Below the pieces are notes generated by a model. The model did not search any database. It was not told where the DNA came from and worked only from the letters and a program-made list of their open reading frames with translations. Both the position numbers and the translations under genes were made by a program. From an uncultured Alphaproteobacteria bacterium (GTDB lineage Bacteria; Pseudomonadota; Alphaproteobacteria; Micropepsales; Micropepsaceae): a DNA stretch of 33,807 nucleotides. Positions 1-6,934 of the stretch are shown piece by piece (the stretch's first letter is position 1; each line of letters begins with the position of its first letter). Location: NCBI GenBank assembly GCA_902825865.1, contig CADECX010000037.1, positions 1-33,807 on the forward strand. The letters run 5' to 3'.

Positions 1-353
1 AAGCGCTCGTCCTTGGCATGGATTTCCAGGTTCATCACATCGGCCTGGAAATGCCCGCGCTTGGACAAGGTGCCGGCGGATTCCGCCATGCGGTTTTCCT
101 TGATCAGCACGGTCTTGTCCGGCCAGGTGCCGGTTGCCAGGAACACCTTATGCGCCTCGGGATTGACGAAGATATTGTCCAGCATGTGATGGCCGGGCGC
201 GGCGGTGGTGGTGTAATTCAAGTCCATGCTGGCGGTGAGAAAAACCCATTGCCGGTAGTCGGCGGGCACGGCCATGGTAGCGTCTTGCGCGGCTGCCGCG
301 CCCGCGGCCAAAAACAGTCCCAAAAGGCTTGATCCCAAAAGCCGATGCCGCAT
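1..353 (-). CDS. Cytochrome P460 family protein (partial, C-terminus off the window)
   Basis: The minus strand reads open from an ATG at 353 to the window edge (117 codons and 2 bases). The protein begins with a signal peptide (MRHRLLGSSLLGLFLAAGAAAAQ, hydrophobic core then an Ala-rich cleavage region), so it is exported. The mature part has the pattern of the cytochrome P460 domain: YRxW near residue 35, an 'N-I-F-V-N-P-E-A' stretch near residue 65, then 'GTWPDKTVLIKE' near residue 80. The family is periplasmic; characterised members carry a c-type haem and oxidise hydroxylamine, while many domain relatives have no known function. The haem-binding CxxCH, if present, would lie beyond the window, so the haem is not shown here. 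It is followed upstream by the divergent-free ParA/RHH pair, all on the minus strand. Confidence 0.8.
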   Translation of the reverse strand, partial: MRHRLLGSSLLGLFLAAGAAAAQDATMAVPADYRQWVFLTASMDLNYTTTAAPGHHMLDNIFVNPEAHKVFLATGTWPDKTVLIKENRMAESAGTLSKRGHFQADVMNLEIHAKDER

Positions 354-393
354 CGAACGCCCCGCTTAAACCGCCGCGTGGCGATCTAACCGA

Positions 394-750
394 TTAATCC
401 GCCTTGCCGCAATCATTGTCGCAGGCGCCCAGGCAATAGCAGCCATAATCGTCCGCCCGGCTGGCGAGGAATTCCGACAGGGCTTCCTTGAGCAATTGCT
501 GGCGCGGCGTGCCGGTCTTGATCGACAGGATCCCCAGCCGTTCAAAGTCATGCGCCGACATGCGGATGGAGCAGGATTTCTCCTTGGCGGGCGGCGGCGG
601 GGGCGGAGGCGAGCTCACGGCTTCCGGCACATGCGCCCGCCACGGCAAAGAGAATTTTTCCGGCTCGGCAGCGCCCGTGTTCCAGGGCTGCGCCTCGCCT
701 TTGCGCGCCAGCAGGCTGGAGGTGATGGATGCGAATTTGGCGCTGCTCAT
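394..750 (-). CDS. Ribbon-helix-helix protein, likely partner of the adjacent ParA ATPase
   Basis: This 118-residue protein has a disordered N-terminus with a run of seven prolines at residues 48-54. A ribbon-helix-helix-like segment follows at about 58-96 (SIRMSAHDFERLGILSIKTG, then a helix QQLLKEALSEFLA). The C-terminal tail is cysteine-rich, with Cys at 104, 106, 110 and 114. RHH proteins bind operator or centromere DNA as dimers, and plasmid ParA proteins often pair with one (ParG, Omega). The start ATG overlaps the parA stop by four bases (ATGA), indicating translational coupling and a shared function. The four-cysteine tail could bind a metal; that is my inference. The function as a partition adaptor or repressor is inferred from the RHH fold and from the parA neighbour. 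Confidence 0.75.
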   Translation of the reverse strand: MSSAKFASITSSLLARKGEAQPWNTGAAEPEKFSLPWRAHVPEAVSSPPPPPPPAKEKSCSIRMSAHDFERLGILSIKTGTPRQQLLKEALSEFLASRADDYGCYCLGACDNDCGKAD

Positions 751-1607
751 TTATGCCCCCAATGCACCTGGTCCGTTGCACGACGCCCAAAGACCCGCCT
801 TTCATGAGGTCTGGGCTCCAGGATAAGTCGTCGTTCCCCCAAACGGCGGTCGGGGCCTTCGTAAGTCGGGGTTTCGATAAGCTGCGGCATGGCCTGTTCG
901 GCGACAGGCTCGGCGACTTCCGGCAACAAGGAATTGATCGCCAGATGGCCCAGCTTGAAATCCGGCAGCAAAGCCGGGTCATGAACGATGCGCGACAGCC
1001 GGTCCTGGATGTAGACCCAAAGCTCGCTGATCTCCTTGGCCGACTGCGAATCCGGCACCACTTCGCCGACGGTGCGCCCGTCGATCATGCTGGCGGCGAA
1101 ATCGGTGCGGTGATGGATGGTGATCGGCGCCACCGTGCCGTGCTGCGACAGCGCCACCGCTGATTCTCCGGTGATGCGGGCGCGCGGCGTGGCGGCGTTG
1201 ATGACAAAGACAACCGGCTTGCCGTGACGCTCGGCGATATCCACCGTCGCGCCCACGGCGCGCAGATCGTGCGGGCTTGGGCGGGTGGGCACGATCACCA
1301 GATCGGCATGGGCCACGACTTGCGAAATGGATTGAGTGATGGCGGGCGGGGTGTCGATCACCGCGATCTTGGTGCCCATGCGGCGCAGGCCTTCCAGGGC
1401 ATCATCCAAGTCGAGTAAGCCCGCCTTGACGAAGCGCGGCTCGGGCGCCTGGCGCGCGTTCCACCAATGCGCCAGCGAACCTTGCGGGTCGGTGTCAATC
1501 AGGGCGATTTCACCCGCTCCTGCCCGGCTGGCTTCAACCGCCAGATGTCCGGAGAGGGTGGTCTTACCCGATCCGCCTTTTTGGGATGCTGCGACGATGG
1601 TGTACAT
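747..1607 (-). CDS. ParA/MinD-family partition ATPase
   Basis: This 286-residue protein has the deviant Walker A motif KGGSGKTT at residues 10-17, whose extra lysine typifies the ParA/MinD/Soj P-loop ATPases. Switch I is DTDPQGS (38-44) and the Walker B-like strand is VIDTPP (83-88). Such proteins bind DNA nonspecifically when ATP-bound and move DNA or protein cargo. The closest resemblance is to plasmid-type single-domain ParA proteins rather than to MipZ or the chromosomal Soj next to parB. About 60 residues beyond the ATPase core (from about 225) look disordered and charged. The gene starts at an ATG at 1607 and is translationally coupled to the RHH gene downstream. No parB is visible, so the cargo is unknown. 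Confidence 0.88.
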   Translation of the reverse strand: MYTIVAASQKGGSGKTTLSGHLAVEASRAGAGEIALIDTDPQGSLAHWWNARQAPEPRFVKAGLLDLDDALEGLRRMGTKIAVIDTPPAITQSISQVVAHADLVIVPTRPSPHDLRAVGATVDIAERHGKPVVFVINAATPRARITGESAVALSQHGTVAPITIHHRTDFAASMIDGRTVGEVVPDSQSAKEISELWVYIQDRLSRIVHDPALLPDFKLGHLAINSLLPEVAEPVAEQAMPQLIETPTYEGPDRRLGERRLILEPRPHERRVFGRRATDQVHWGHK

Positions 1608-1831
1608 GGCTTAAGGCCCTGACTTGGAAATGCCAGCATCGCCAATGTCCTGTTTCGGCGTCATGAAATGCCGCGGTGACATTTGTTTCGAATAAGACAG
1701 GAATTGCGCCTTGTTCGTGGGCTACCACGCGGCACGGTTGTGGCAAATGTCTAGAAAAAGCCCTGAAATTGGCCTTAAATTGAAATTCAGTGCGTTTGCG
1801 GCAAGTGGCGGCAACAGATGGAGCGAATTTG

Positions 1832-2278
1832 ATGCAAAAACTTGGGATCGGCGCAATGACGATTTGCGCGGTGGCGAGCCTGGCGATGAGTTTTTCCGCC
1901 GTCGCGCAAGCACCCGCGCGCAATGCATGGGACGGCGTGTTCACCGCCGATCAGGCGACGCAAGGCAAAGCCGCCTATGACAACAAATGCTCCATCTGCC
2001 ACGGCGCCGAATTGCTGGGCCAGGAAATGGCGCCGCCGCTGAGCGGCGGACTGTTTCTCGGAAACTGGTCGGGACAATCGCTGAACGATCTGTTCGCCCG
2101 CATCAAAACCACCATGCCGGCGAGCGATCCGGGCAGCATGAGCAGCGCCGAGACCGCGATGATCACGGCCTACATATTGTCGTTCAACCAATTCCCGGCG
2201 GGCACGACACCGCTCCCCACCGATGAGGCAGGGCTAAGCACGATCAACTTGACGGCAGAGAAACCGGCGGGGAAGTAG
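1832..2278 (+). CDS. Secreted class I c-type cytochrome
   Basis: The protein is 148 residues from the ATG at 1832. I chose this start over one 14 codons upstream because it is preceded by GGAG at a good distance and places the signal peptide (residues 1-26, ending AVA-QA) at the N-terminus. A single haem motif CSICH is at 53-57 and the likely distal ligand is Met95 in 'TTMPASDP'. The arrangement, with 'G-K-A-A-Y-D' before the CxxCH, is that of periplasmic monohaem cytochromes fused to or partnering PQQ or molybdenum dehydrogenases. It would carry electrons in the periplasm. The gene stands alone on the plus strand, divergent from parA. The last chromosomal gene before the mobile element, its stop lies 104 bases before attL. 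Confidence 0.88.
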   Translation: MQKLGIGAMTICAVASLAMSFSAVAQAPARNAWDGVFTADQATQGKAAYDNKCSICHGAELLGQEMAPPLSGGLFLGNWSGQSLNDLFARIKTTMPASDPGSMSSAETAMITAYILSFNQFPAGTTPLPTDEAGLSTINLTAEKPAGK

Positions 2279-2352
2279 GCAGCGCTTAATATTGCTACCG
2301 CGCAGTCGGTTGGATTTTTTGGACTGATGCGCGGTCGTGACGGCGCATTTCA

Positions 2353-2386
2353 TTTTTTCATGCGCGCGAAGGCGCGCATGAAAAAT
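2353..2386. terminator. Bidirectional intrinsic terminator, apparently the original tRNA-Thr terminator
   Basis: A perfect hairpin: TTTTTCATGCGCGC, loop GAAG, then the complementary arm ending in AAAAA. The A/T tracts flanking the GC stem make it work in either direction. It lies between the cytochrome c gene (+) and the tRNA-Thr 3' fragment of attL, whose ancestral transcript (-) would have run into it. Its right edge touches the 51-bp repeat. I infer that this is the tRNA terminator left behind when the element inserted. Confidence 0.8.
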
Positions 2387-2433
2387 GGTGCCGCCTGCGT
2401 GACTCGAACACGCGACCCCGTCATTACGAATGA
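2383..2433 (-). repeat. attL: 51-bp direct repeat, displaced 3' part of tRNA-Thr(CGT)
   Basis: These 51 bases are identical to 15729-15779. They cover the tRNA-Thr 3' end from the anticodon stem/loop through the T arm and acceptor strand to CCA, in minus orientation, plus three bases beyond. The matching stops abruptly at both ends. The tRNA 5' half is missing here, so this copy is a non-functional remnant. This is the classic footprint of a tyrosine integrase that recombines in a tRNA gene. Confidence 0.93.
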
Positions 2434-2551
2434 TAGCACCGCTTTTTCCTTGAAGACCCGTTGGTATCCGCTTAGGCTGTTTAGGCCCGGTTTCATTGGG
2501 GTAAACAGCAGCATCTAAGGCGGTCTAAACCCGGCCCAACCCGTGCTAACT

Positions 2552-2571
2552 GCTTACCTATTGCTTACCTG
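2552..2571 (+). repeat. Left putative arm-type site pair (GCTTACCTA / GCTTACCTG)
   Basis: Two 9-bp motifs lie in direct orientation at 2552-2560 (GCTTACCTA) and 2563-2571 (GCTTACCTG), with starts 11 bp apart (about one helical turn). The same pair with identical spacing occurs at 15646-15665 inside the right end and I see no other copy. Paired short repeats inside both att ends are how tyrosine integrases of the lambda/P4 type arrange arm sites. Binding itself is inferred. The pair lies immediately upstream of the integrase gene, so occupancy could also repress it. Confidence 0.6.
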
Positions 2572-2595
2572 GCGTCACCTGAGGGGGTATCGCCC

Positions 2596-3927
2596 ATGCC
2601 GACGCATCTCACCGACAAGCTCATACGAGCCCTTAGAGTGGCCCCTGGCGAGCGTGACGCATTCCACTGGGACGATGAGGTGCGGGGCTTAGGCCTTCGC
2701 GTGAAGCCTCCAAGCGGCAAGACAGAGGGCGGCGCGCGGTCGTGGGTAATCCACTATCGTAACGCCCAGCACGTAAGCCGCCGCATGACCATTGGCCGCT
2801 TCCCGACTCTGACAACCAAACTTGCTCGCGATCAGGCCAAGCGCCTGCTGGCTGGCGTCACCATCGGCAAAGACCCCGCCGACGAAAAGGCGACGGCCCG
2901 AAAGGCCATGACCGTGGCCCAGCTCTGCGCTGAGTACCTGAAGGCCGCTGAGGGTCGCATTAAGGCATCCACCCTGGAGGCTGATCGCGGGCGGATCGAG
3001 GCGCACGTTAAGCCGCTGCTGGGCTCGCGCACCGTCGCAAGCCTCAAACATTCTGACATTGAGCGGTTCCAGCAGGACGTGACGGCGGGCAAGACGGCCA
3101 AGGCGCGGCCGGCATCCAAAGCCAAGACTGGCAAGGGCAGAACTGATCGCGGTGGAATCGTGAAAGGCGGGCCAGTGGCCGCCATTCGTGCGGCGGACAT
3201 GTTGAGGGCAATCTTGCAGCGCGCGGTACGGGACGGCGTGCTAGCAACTAATCCAGCCAGTGGCCTGCGACGCAAGAATACACAACCGCTGCCCCCGCCG
3301 TTCTCCTTTGAGATGGTCACGGCTGTAGGCAAAGCGATACGCGAAGGCGAGGCCGCAGAGCTTGAGACTTACAAGCTGGCGCGGCCTGCGACCGTCACCG
3401 CCATTGCTGCCATTAGAACGCTGATCCTGACCGGGTGCCGCCGCATGGAAGTCCTGACGCTGCAATGGGCGGACGTTGACTTTGCGGGCCACTGTTTCCG
3501 CTTCCGTGACACAAAGACCGGCAAACAGGTTCGCCCCATTGGCCGCGCGGCTCTGGATCACCTTGCCAGTTTCAAGCCTAGCAACGTGAAGCCGACTGAC
3601 TATGTTTTTCCGGGCGCCTCTAAGGGCCGGCACTTTGTTGGTTTGCCGAAGGCATGGGCCAGGATAACGACAAAGGCCAAGACCGATGGAGTGTCCATTC
3701 ATGGCCTGCGCCATTGGTTCGCCAGCGGTGCGGCTGAAATGAACTATTCCGATTTCGTCATTGGCGGGATGTTGGGCCATGCTAAGCGCGGCATTACTGG
3801 TAGATATGCCAACACGCCGGACGCGGCACTCATCTCCGCCGCTGATCGCGTTGCCGCCCGGATGCAGGCTGCGTTGAACGGTGTTGCGACCGAAAACGTC
3901 GTCCAGCTTGGCGGGCGGTCGGCGTAG
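2596..3927 (+). CDS. int: Tyrosine recombinase (site-specific integrase), P4-like type
   Basis: The protein is 443 residues and begins with the DUF4102-like arm-binding domain (LTDKLIRAL..., 'DEVRGLGLRV', 'RMTIGRFPTLT', about residues 1-95). A core-binding SAM-like domain spans about 105-240, and the catalytic domain about 250-420. Catalytic residues visible are Arg282 (TGCRRMEVL), His369 and Arg372 (HGLRHWF), His395 (LGHAKRG) and the nucleophile Tyr404 (GRYAN). It is intact and of normal length for the family. It is next to the tRNA-derived attL and reads into the element. It integrates and, with a directionality factor, excises the element at tRNA-Thr. A stretch of Lys/Gly-rich linker (about 165-195) is longer than usual. 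The ATG at 2596 is used; the preceding GAGGGGG is a credible ribosome site. Confidence 0.95.
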   Translation: MPTHLTDKLIRALRVAPGERDAFHWDDEVRGLGLRVKPPSGKTEGGARSWVIHYRNAQHVSRRMTIGRFPTLTTKLARDQAKRLLAGVTIGKDPADEKATARKAMTVAQLCAEYLKAAEGRIKASTLEADRGRIEAHVKPLLGSRTVASLKHSDIERFQQDVTAGKTAKARPASKAKTGKGRTDRGGIVKGGPVAAIRAADMLRAILQRAVRDGVLATNPASGLRRKNTQPLPPPFSFEMVTAVGKAIREGEAAELETYKLARPATVTAIAAIRTLILTGCRRMEVLTLQWADVDFAGHCFRFRDTKTGKQVRPIGRAALDHLASFKPSNVKPTDYVFPGASKGRHFVGLPKAWARITTKAKTDGVSIHGLRHWFASGAAEMNYSDFVIGGMLGHAKRGITGRYANTPDAALISAADRVAARMQAALNGVATENVVQLGGRSA

Positions 3928-4052
3928 GGCTTATACCGCACCCGAAATTGACTGGCGGCTGCTGCAACGCAACCGACAAGCCGTCAGTTGGTCAGGTATT
4001 GGCAGCGTGACAACAAGGCTTAGACTGCGCTCTACATTGATGGGCGGCGCCA

Positions 4053-4874
4053 GTGCCAGGCATTTTCAACTTCTACTTAGATGATTCGGGTCCGAGGCAA
4101 CCCGACCGGGATCCGGGGAAAAGAGCGGGCCACGGCTACGATTGGTTTGCGCTGGGCGGCATCATTGTGAAGGACGAAGAAGAAGCCGCTGCGCGCCAAC
4201 TACATGCGGACTTCTGTGCGGCCTGGAACATTGATTATGCCCTTCACTCTGTTGAGATTAGAGGAAGAACAGACAATTTCCTTTGGCTGCTTCATGCGGA
4301 TAAACCCAAGCGCGAGCGGTTTTACGAAGAGCTCTATGAGCTTATGCGAAATGTTCCTGTGGTGGGCCTCGCGTGTGTCGTAGATAGGCCGGGATATAAC
4401 GACAAGTATAAAGAAAAATACGCGGACAAGCGTTGGCAGCTGTGCAAAACGGCTTTCAGCATTGCGGTCGAAAGAGCGGCCAAGTATGCGCTAGAAAACG
4501 GAAGGCGGCTGAGGGTTCATCCTGAACGCTGCAACAAGGACGATGACGGCGTTTTGAAGGGATATTATAGAGATTTGAAGGCCAACGGGATGCCGTTCGC
4601 AGCCGACACATCCCAAAAATATGGGCCGCTGTCGCAACCTCAGCTGAACGAAACGCTTTTCGATTTCAATCCTAAAAAGAAGTCGTCGCCTATGGCGCAA
4701 TTGGCTGATTTGTATTTATGGCCAATTTGCATGGGCGGATATCATGCAAGCAACCGTCCTTACCAACGGTTGATCGAGGACGGGAAACTAATCGAGTGCG
4801 TATTGCCAGCGGACGCTGTTGGCGCGCTCGGCACCAAATACAGCTGCTTTGAGAAAGTGACCCGGAAGCCGTAA
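4053..4874 (+). CDS. DUF3800 family protein
   Basis: This 273-residue protein starts at GTG (4053). It opens with 'FNFYLDDSG', the signature of DUF3800, where the two acidic residues form part of a predicted RNase H-like active site. The C-terminal family element 'SPMAQLADLYLWPI' is at about residues 213-226. DUF3800 proteins are frequent cargo in mobile elements and defence islands; their biochemical activity is not established. A middle region rich in Lys/Arg and Tyr (about 110-185) may bind nucleic acid. It lies just downstream of the integrase on the same strand with a 125-bp gap, and a hairpin terminator follows at 4883. Role in defence is inference only. Confidence 0.85.
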   Translation: MPGIFNFYLDDSGPRQPDRDPGKRAGHGYDWFALGGIIVKDEEEAAARQLHADFCAAWNIDYALHSVEIRGRTDNFLWLLHADKPKRERFYEELYELMRNVPVVGLACVVDRPGYNDKYKEKYADKRWQLCKTAFSIAVERAAKYALENGRRLRVHPERCNKDDDGVLKGYYRDLKANGMPFAADTSQKYGPLSQPQLNETLFDFNPKKKSSPMAQLADLYLWPICMGGYHASNRPYQRLIEDGKLIECVLPADAVGALGTKYSCFEKVTRKP

Positions 4875-4882
4875 AAAACACA

Positions 4883-4917
4883 AAGGCCCGAACATCTCTG
4901 CTCGGACCTTAGGTTTT
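4883..4917 (+). terminator. Likely terminator of the DUF3800 gene
   Basis: An imperfect stem of nine pairs, AAGGCCCGA (4883-4891) with TCGGACCTT (4902-4910), one of them G-T, is followed by AGGTTTT. It lies nine bases after the stop codon. The U tract is short, so the strength is uncertain. Confidence 0.5.
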
Positions 4918-5048
4918 CGGCCACACAAGGTGACCTCGTAGGCTAGGCCTGCATATAAAATGGTCTGCTTCGCGGTGCGTTGCAACCCATGTGAATATAA
5001 TATATTGCGACAAAACGACTCAGATAAACCTAGATAAATCAATCACTT

Positions 5049-5163
5049 ACTGTTTTGTGCGCCTGACAATTTGTCCAACTTCTGGCCCTGATCGTTAATT
5101 TCAATAGCGCAAATGGGGAGATAGCCCGCAACGCTATTGGTGACTGAGCCCGCACAAAACGGT
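5049..5163. other. Nested inverted-repeat element, candidate structured RNA or cis site
   Basis: In the 347-bp gene-free gap between the DUF3800 and lipoprotein genes, an outer 13-bp stem pairs 5049-5061 with 5151-5163 (GTTTTGTGCG with CGCACAAAAC plus AC-U/G-GU with one wobble). It encloses an inner 8-bp stem, CAATAGCG (5102-5109) with CGCTATTG (5132-5139), itself enclosing a short GGG/CCC pairing. The nesting predicts a branched or long hairpin fold. It could be a small RNA, a leader structure of the lipoprotein mRNA or a replication/packaging cis site. The rest of the gap (4918-5048) is AT-rich with nothing I recognise. Confidence 0.45.
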
Positions 5164-5221
5164 CCGCCCTGCGCCTGATTTGGGCACTTACACAACGGGC
5201 ATCTACCAAGGGAGGCACACC

Positions 5222-5428
5222 ATGAACCGCTACGCTATTCTGGCACTGTTTGCCGTTTGCCTGCTTTCCGGTTGCGACAACCCAAACTCTCCAGAAAACC
5301 TGAACACCCGCATTAAGGTGGCAGATACAAACGCGAGACGGGCGCTCGATTACGTGGACGACCTGGAGGCGAAGGTCTCAGACCTGGAGCAGCGAGTGGA
5401 CGATTTAGAGACAAAATTAGGCCAGTAG
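5222..5428 (+). CDS. Small coiled-coil lipoprotein
   Basis: The protein is 68 residues from the ATG at 5222, chosen because AGGGAGGC lies just upstream; a start 14 codons earlier would bury the signal. Residues 1-17 form a lipoprotein signal with lipobox LLSGC, so Cys18 would be lipidated. From about residue 28 the sequence is heptad-like (VDDLEAKVSDLEQRVDDLETKL) and predicts a continuous coiled coil, as in the Braun lipoprotein Lpp. It is probably a periplasmic, membrane-anchored trimeric or dimeric helix. No terminal lysine for peptidoglycan attachment is present. As element cargo it could alter the host envelope, for instance in superinfection exclusion, but that is speculation. It converges with the next gene. 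Confidence 0.75.
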   Translation: MNRYAILALFAVCLLSGCDNPNSPENLNTRIKVADTNARRALDYVDDLEAKVSDLEQRVDDLETKLGQ

Positions 5429-5462
5429 CGCGCCATCGCGGCTGCCGCCGTTTCCGTTTTCA

Positions 5463-5708
5463 TCACCGGTCCAGATCCAGCTCGCGCATGACCAGCACAA
5501 AGGCGACGAGAAAGGCCACTACGGCACCCGTGGTCGCAGCCCATTCAGGCCAGTGCCAGTCACTTATGATGCGGTAGGCACCAAAGGCCATTAGCCCGCC
5601 AAGGCCCATACCCACAGCTTTCGACTGCTCCTCGACGACCTGGCGCAATCGGTAATACTGCTGCCATTCGTGCTTATTCCAACTAAGGTCCAGGTCTTCC
5701 TCGCTCAT
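5463..5708 (-). CDS. Small membrane protein of unknown function
   Basis: The protein is 81 residues. Its ATG at 5708 is preceded by AAAGGAG at a good distance, which supports the gene. The N-terminal half is hydrophilic and aromatic (WNKHEWQQYYRLRQ), then come two hydrophobic segments (about residues 33-47 and 54-75), ending in charged residues. I recognise no family. It is the last gene of the minus-strand block, following the frameshifted gene after about 120 bp. Small two-span membrane proteins at this spot in phage-like elements may be holin-like or exclusion proteins, which remains a guess. Confidence 0.65.
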   Translation of the reverse strand: MSEEDLDLSWNKHEWQQYYRLRQVVEEQSKAVGMGLGGLMAFGAYRIISDWHWPEWAATTGAVVAFLVAFVLVMRELDLDR

Positions 5709-5831
5709 GGTCAGCCAGCTCCTTTTGAATTGTTCCTCATATCATCTCCCTGTCCAGAGCGACGAAATCATAATTCCGCCAATCTAGGTTTTTGCCCGTC
5801 CGCCGATCCTATCAGGCCCAGGCGCTCGACC

Positions 5832-6025
5832 CTACGTTTCAGTCCAGACTGTGGGTGGCTGCGTGCACTCGGTCCAGGTCGTCGCCGGCTCGGGGCAATC
5901 CGTCCATGTCGATGACGACGGGTTGCAGGCATTCCAGGAGCCGGGATTATCCAGCACCATATAGTGCCCCCACCGATCTGGTAGAGGTCGCAGTCTTCAC
6001 CGCCCGCAAAATAGATTGTAGCCAT
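5832..6025 (-). pseudogene. Frameshifted Trp/Thr-repeat protein of phage type
   Basis: From the ATG at 6025 frame 0 reads MATIYFAGGEDCDLYQIGG and then degenerates into Arg/Pro/His-rich sequence. At a run of five Gs just after codon 18, moving the frame back by one base gives a sensible continuation: HYMVLDNPGSWNACNPSS, then WTDCPEPATTWTECTQ and a stop at 5832-5834. The two halves join into a protein of about 65 residues with a repeated W-T-[DE]-C pattern, like repeats found in small phage structural or tail-fibre-associated proteins. The start codon lies one base after the preceding stop (TGA C ATG), so it belongs to the replication operon. It is either a mutated gene, a base-call error in the G run, or a case of -1 slippage. 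Confidence 0.6.
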
Positions 6026-6026
6026 G

Positions 6027-6239
6027 TCAGTACCTTTGTGGTGATTGTTGCAGCAATTGCCGAATGGCAGCGAGTTCAGTTCTCACAGACGCAGACCGAC
6101 AGCCGTGCTTCCATGCGTTCTTGCCAACCGCCGTCTTCCCGGCCTGAGTTTTAGGACCAGTGGACTTCTCCCAAGGGCGCCATCGGTAGATTTGTTTGCG
6201 CTGTTTTGCCTTGCGTTCTGCGGTCCAGCCGTTCGCCAC
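6027..6239 (-). CDS. Small basic protein with a GPKT-x-GK-x-KHG motif
   Basis: The protein is 70 residues and starts at GTG (6239), overlapping the TAG stop of the gene before it by one base. It contains WTxERKAKQRxxIxRWRPWEKSTGPKT, then 'AGKTAVGKNAWKHG'. This motif is seen in many short hypothetical proteins encoded by mobile elements and prophages of alphaproteobacteria; I know no function. The high Lys/Arg/Trp content suggests nucleic acid binding. It forms the seventh gene of the overlapping operon counted from 9723 and is followed after one base by the frameshifted gene. Confidence 0.75.
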   Translation of the reverse strand: MANGWTAERKAKQRKQIYRWRPWEKSTGPKTQAGKTAVGKNAWKHGCRSASVRTELAAIRQLLQQSPQRY

Positions 6240-6934
6240 TACACAGTCTCCAAAAGTTTGTTTGCGGGAACAGGTTCTTCCGCACGCGCGAGAGGCCTGG
6301 GAGCATTATTAATCTGTTGCGGCCCCTCAGCGTTGTTCACCTGCTGATTGCCGTTCGCCAGGTTGAAGTTCTTTGCGAACAACGGTGTTGGGTTTTTCAG
6401 TTCGCCCAGTGTTTCCACCGAGGCGCGGCATTGCGATTGCGCCTTGAAGGCGAGCCGCAGGTAGGTTTCGGCAGCTTGAGGGTGCTCGCCCATGTTTAGC
6501 TGGGCCCTGGTGGCGAGTTGGACAAAGAGGGCGTTGAGCGAAAACACTTGGCTAGCCGCGACGGCTTCGATTTCCTTCATGTCGCCTGCAACCACGGCAT
6601 CGACCTTGGAGCGCAATGCCCTGTCAAAGGCACCGATGCCGATAGCCTCCCGTTCCTCCTTCGGAATTGTTTGCCAAAGGGCGTTCATTGAGACCAGCGC
6701 GTTGGTGGTGATAGGCGAAAGGATGCTGTCGGCCTTTTGCTCGGCCACCGGCCGGCCGTCATTCATCAATTCCACATGGTGAGGATTGGCGGGGGGCGGG
6801 GCCTGCTGTTTCTCTGCTGTTATTACAGCGGGAAGGGACGCCTTAGGGACGGGCGCAAGAGTCGGGATGGCCACCGCTCGCTGTTTCGTCGGTGTATTAA
6901 CACCTGGCTTCGACGCACGCTTACGGGTGGTCAT
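6239..6934 (-). CDS. Conserved mobile-element protein with QQVNN tail
   Basis: The protein is 231 residues. Its first 60 residues are Pro/Ala/Lys-rich and disordered. The core (about 75-175) is helical, including 'ALVSMNALWQTIP', 'FSLNALFVQLATRAQLN' and 'AETYLRLAFKAQSQCRASVETLGELKNP'. The C-terminal part has 'LFAKNFNLANGNQQVNN', a motif I associate with mobile-element proteins that commonly occur beside the GPKT/KHG protein. Its function is unknown to me. Its ATG overlaps the preceding stop by four bases (ATGA). Conserved co-location suggests the two small proteins act together, perhaps in element replication or regulation; this is inference. Confidence 0.75.
   Translation of the reverse strand: MTTRKRASKPGVNTPTKQRAVAIPTLAPVPKASLPAVITAEKQQAPPPANPHHVELMNDGRPVAEQKADSILSPITTNALVSMNALWQTIPKEEREAIGIGAFDRALRSKVDAVVAGDMKEIEAVAASQVFSLNALFVQLATRAQLNMGEHPQAAETYLRLAFKAQSQCRASVETLGELKNPTPLFAKNFNLANGNQQVNNAEGPQQINNAPRPLARAEEPVPANKLLETV

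Noticed and set aside
2327..2518. A 63-codon frame across attL
   Set aside because: It runs over the tRNA remnant and terminator and has no protein features; the same peptide recurs over the right att site for the same reason.
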